From: Micromonospora cabrerizensis
GTDB taxonomy: Bacteria; Actinomycetota; Actinomycetes; Mycobacteriales; Micromonosporaceae
Length of the DNA stretch: 64,000 nt
NCBI RefSeq assembly: GCF_022230955.1
Contig: NZ_JAKKFI010000060.1
Location: forward strand, 62,001-126,000
Reading direction: 5' to 3'
Shown here: positions 62,723 to 64,000 of the stretch, piece after piece
Layout of the letters: the number at the start of each line of letters is the position of its first letter
Position numbering within the stretch: position 1 is the first letter of the stretch
Program-made: the position numbers and the translations under genes
Notes under the pieces: model-generated
What the model was told of the DNA's origin: nothing
Seen by the model: the letters and a program-made list of their open reading frames with translations, nothing else
Databases searched by the model: none

Positions 62723-63628
62723 TCAGGCGGCGCGGCGCCGCTCGTCGGCCTGACCGGTTCCCGCCGCCAACGCGGCGTGACCGGCGTGCGCCGCCGGTGC
62801 GGCGAACCGATCGGCGGCCTGCGCCGGGTACGAGTCGGCGCGAACCACCCGCAGCGGCCGGTCCACCTCGTCGGCGCCGAACCGCCAGCGCGACGGCGTC
62901 GGTTGCCGCTGGGGCGCGGGCCCACCGGGGCGCAGACCGGGCCGGGACAGCAGCACCGTGATCAGGTAGCCGACCACCAGGAAACCGTGGCTGACCAGCC
63001 GCTCACCGCCCACCGAGCCGGTGGCCAGGTCGTTGACCGAGAGCAACAGCAGGGTGCCGACGAACGCGCTGAGCATCGGCAGCAGCCCGGCCGGCGGGCT
63101 GCGGCGTACCGCCACGAAGAGGAAGCCGGCGCCCACCGCCACGTTCCAGGCGGCCGACTCGTGCCACAGGTGCTGACCGGTGGGGTGCAGGTGATCGGCG
63201 GTCGCGCCCCGGCCCACCTGGGCCAACCCGAGCACCAGCTGCACCGCGCCGAGCAGCCCGAGCGCCGCGCGCAGCCCGGCGACCAGCTTGCCGCGCCCGA
63301 ACGCTGCGCGCAGCCCGCCGACCGACCGGCCACCCGCGGCCAACCCACCACCCGCGGCCAACCCACGGCGCGCGACCAGCCCACCGCGTTGCCACCACGA
63401 CCGACGGGCCGGGGCCGCCGCGGCGGCGGCCAGAATCGCCTCGGTCCGGTCGGGCACGTCGGTCACCAGACGGGTACGAACCCGACGGGTCACCGCCGCC
63501 GCCGCCGTGAACCAGACCCGACAATCGGCACACCCGTCAAGGTGCCCCTGCACCGCCGTCAGTTCGGCGGCGGTCTCCTCCCCGTCCAACTGCGCGGACA
63601 GGACCTCCCGCCACTGCTCACACCCCAT
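62723..63628 (-). CDS. zf-HC2 (anti-sigma-like) membrane protein
   Basis: A 301-residue protein. The N-terminal zinc-binding anti-sigma domain has Cys3, then His29-x3-Cys33-x2-Cys36 (GHLDGCADC). A basic Gly-rich segment follows (three GGLAAGG/GLRAA-like repeats around 90-115), then about four transmembrane helices between 115 and 235. The tail is soluble. It likely holds a sigma factor at the membrane, but no sigma gene is adjacent within the window. ATG 63628 is the first codon of the motif-bearing frame. Confidence 0.8.
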   Translation of the reverse strand: MGCEQWREVLSAQLDGEETAAELTAVQGHLDGCADCRVWFTAAAAVTRRVRTRLVTDVPDRTEAILAAAAAAPARRSWWQRGGLVARRGLAAGGGLAAGGRSVGGLRAAFGRGKLVAGLRAALGLLGAVQLVLGLAQVGRGATADHLHPTGQHLWHESAAWNVAVGAGFLFVAVRRSPPAGLLPMLSAFVGTLLLLSVNDLATGSVGGERLVSHGFLVVGYLITVLLSRPGLRPGGPAPQRQPTPSRWRFGADEVDRPLRVVRADSYPAQAADRFAAPAAHAGHAALAAGTGQADERRRAA

Positions 63629-63700
63629 GTACCGGTAGTCGCTCCGAGGGCCGCTCCGGTTCCCGGCACCCGGGGCCTGTTGTGGAATACTCGCCCGATC

Positions 63701-64000
63701 ATGACGCGTTACGGCCTGCTCATCCTGCCCGCCACCAACCGGGTGTACGCCCGCTCCGCCGTCGACCTCACCCGGGCCGAGCTGGAGATCTTCGGCCGTT
63801 CGGCCCTCGACGGCCAGATCGGCGAGTTGGACACCGAGGTGGTCGGAGGGGCCTCCTACGTCACCTTCACCGGTGACGGGTTGACCGAGCGGGACCTGAC
63901 CGTCCTGGGCAACCTCTCCGCGGGGTACGCGCTGTTCGAGATCGTCGGTGAGCTGCTGCGCCCGATCGAGTGGAGCCGGCTGGACCGCTACGACGACGAC
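63701..64000 (+). CDS. conserved actinobacterial protein, N-terminal part; possible methyltransferase
   Basis: The first 100 codons of a gene that runs off the window. The N-terminus MTRYGLLILPATNRVYARS and the block TERDLTVLGNLSAGYALFEI are conserved in actinomycetes. I recall similar N-termini on large SAM-dependent (TRM11-like) methyltransferases, but no SAM motif is within the visible part, so the function is a weak inference. GAATACT lies 9 nt before ATG 63701 and may be a -10 for a very short leader. Divergent from the zf-HC2 gene. Confidence 0.55.
   Translation, partial: MTRYGLLILPATNRVYARSAVDLTRAELEIFGRSALDGQIGELDTEVVGGASYVTFTGDGLTERDLTVLGNLSAGYALFEIVGELLRPIEWSRLDRYDDD

Overview
The window is high-GC actinobacterial DNA, and the gene content points to Micromonosporaceae (Micromonospora or a close relative). 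Evidence includes frequent GTG starts, many ATGA/GTGA overlaps, several TANNNT boxes 6-7 nt before a start codon (leaderless mRNA), a complete ESX/type VII secretion locus with eccE, a WH2-annotated membrane protein family, and small intergenic palindromes containing TTGATC/TGATCGACTCGG. I see no tRNA, rRNA, CRISPR array, insertion sequence or prophage. Genus assignment is inference.

Layout. 1-4.5 kb: end of an aldose 1-epimerase, a nitroreductase, a small conserved protein, an acyl-CoA dehydrogenase, a DUF4230 protein, then a repeat-rich gap and a PspC protein. 4.9-6.3 kb: L-serine dehydratase. 6.4-12.1 kb: a four-gene operon for a surface polymer (ABC-2 permease, ATPase, CDP-alcohol phosphotransferase with DUF5941-like architecture, and a GT2/TagF-like fusion). 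12.3-14.7 kb: a lone MsmK-type ATPase and a membrane protein. 14.7-18.4 kb: a hot-dog thioesterase, then a HAD phosphatase/phosphomutase overlapping a GH65 disaccharide phosphorylase. 18.5-25.7 kb: stress and envelope genes (hemerythrin, MT0933-type protein, FUSC, AI-2E family, C39 peptidase, F420-type oxidoreductase, YkvA), several with SigB/SigF-like promoters.

25.8-38.9 kb: the ESX locus. Two secreted/WXG-like proteins and eccB lie on the minus strand; eccE, eccC and two WXG100 genes on the plus strand; eccD and mycP on the minus strand. A perfect 174-bp tandem duplication sits beside it. 39-43 kb: an HTH regulator divergent from a beta-carbonic anhydrase, then a secreted coiled-coil wall protein preceded by a c-di-AMP (ydaO) riboswitch, then YibE/F. 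43.3-47.1 kb: a copper locus (CsoR, CopZ-like chaperone, secreted His-rich protein, CopA-type ATPase) with two operator-like palindromes. 47.2-55.8 kb: CsbD, an ArsR-like regulator, a TAP-type peptidase, a methyltransferase divergent from an XRE-cupin regulator, an ECF42 sigma factor with its YCII partner, DUF2786, and a DUF2243/CtaG pair. 55.8-61.6 kb: a minus-strand beta-oxidation operon (acyl-CoA dehydrogenase, thiolase, FadB-like enzyme, CoA transferase) near a TetR regulator. The window ends with a zf-HC2 membrane protein and the start of another conserved gene.

The least-explained signals are: two 77-nt palindromes of identical geometry about 58 kb apart; a hairpin that supplies the C-terminus and stop of the CtaG-like gene; the tandem duplication of a leaderless promoter plus 5' gene end; and a set of SigB/SigF-like promoters in front of small stress genes.
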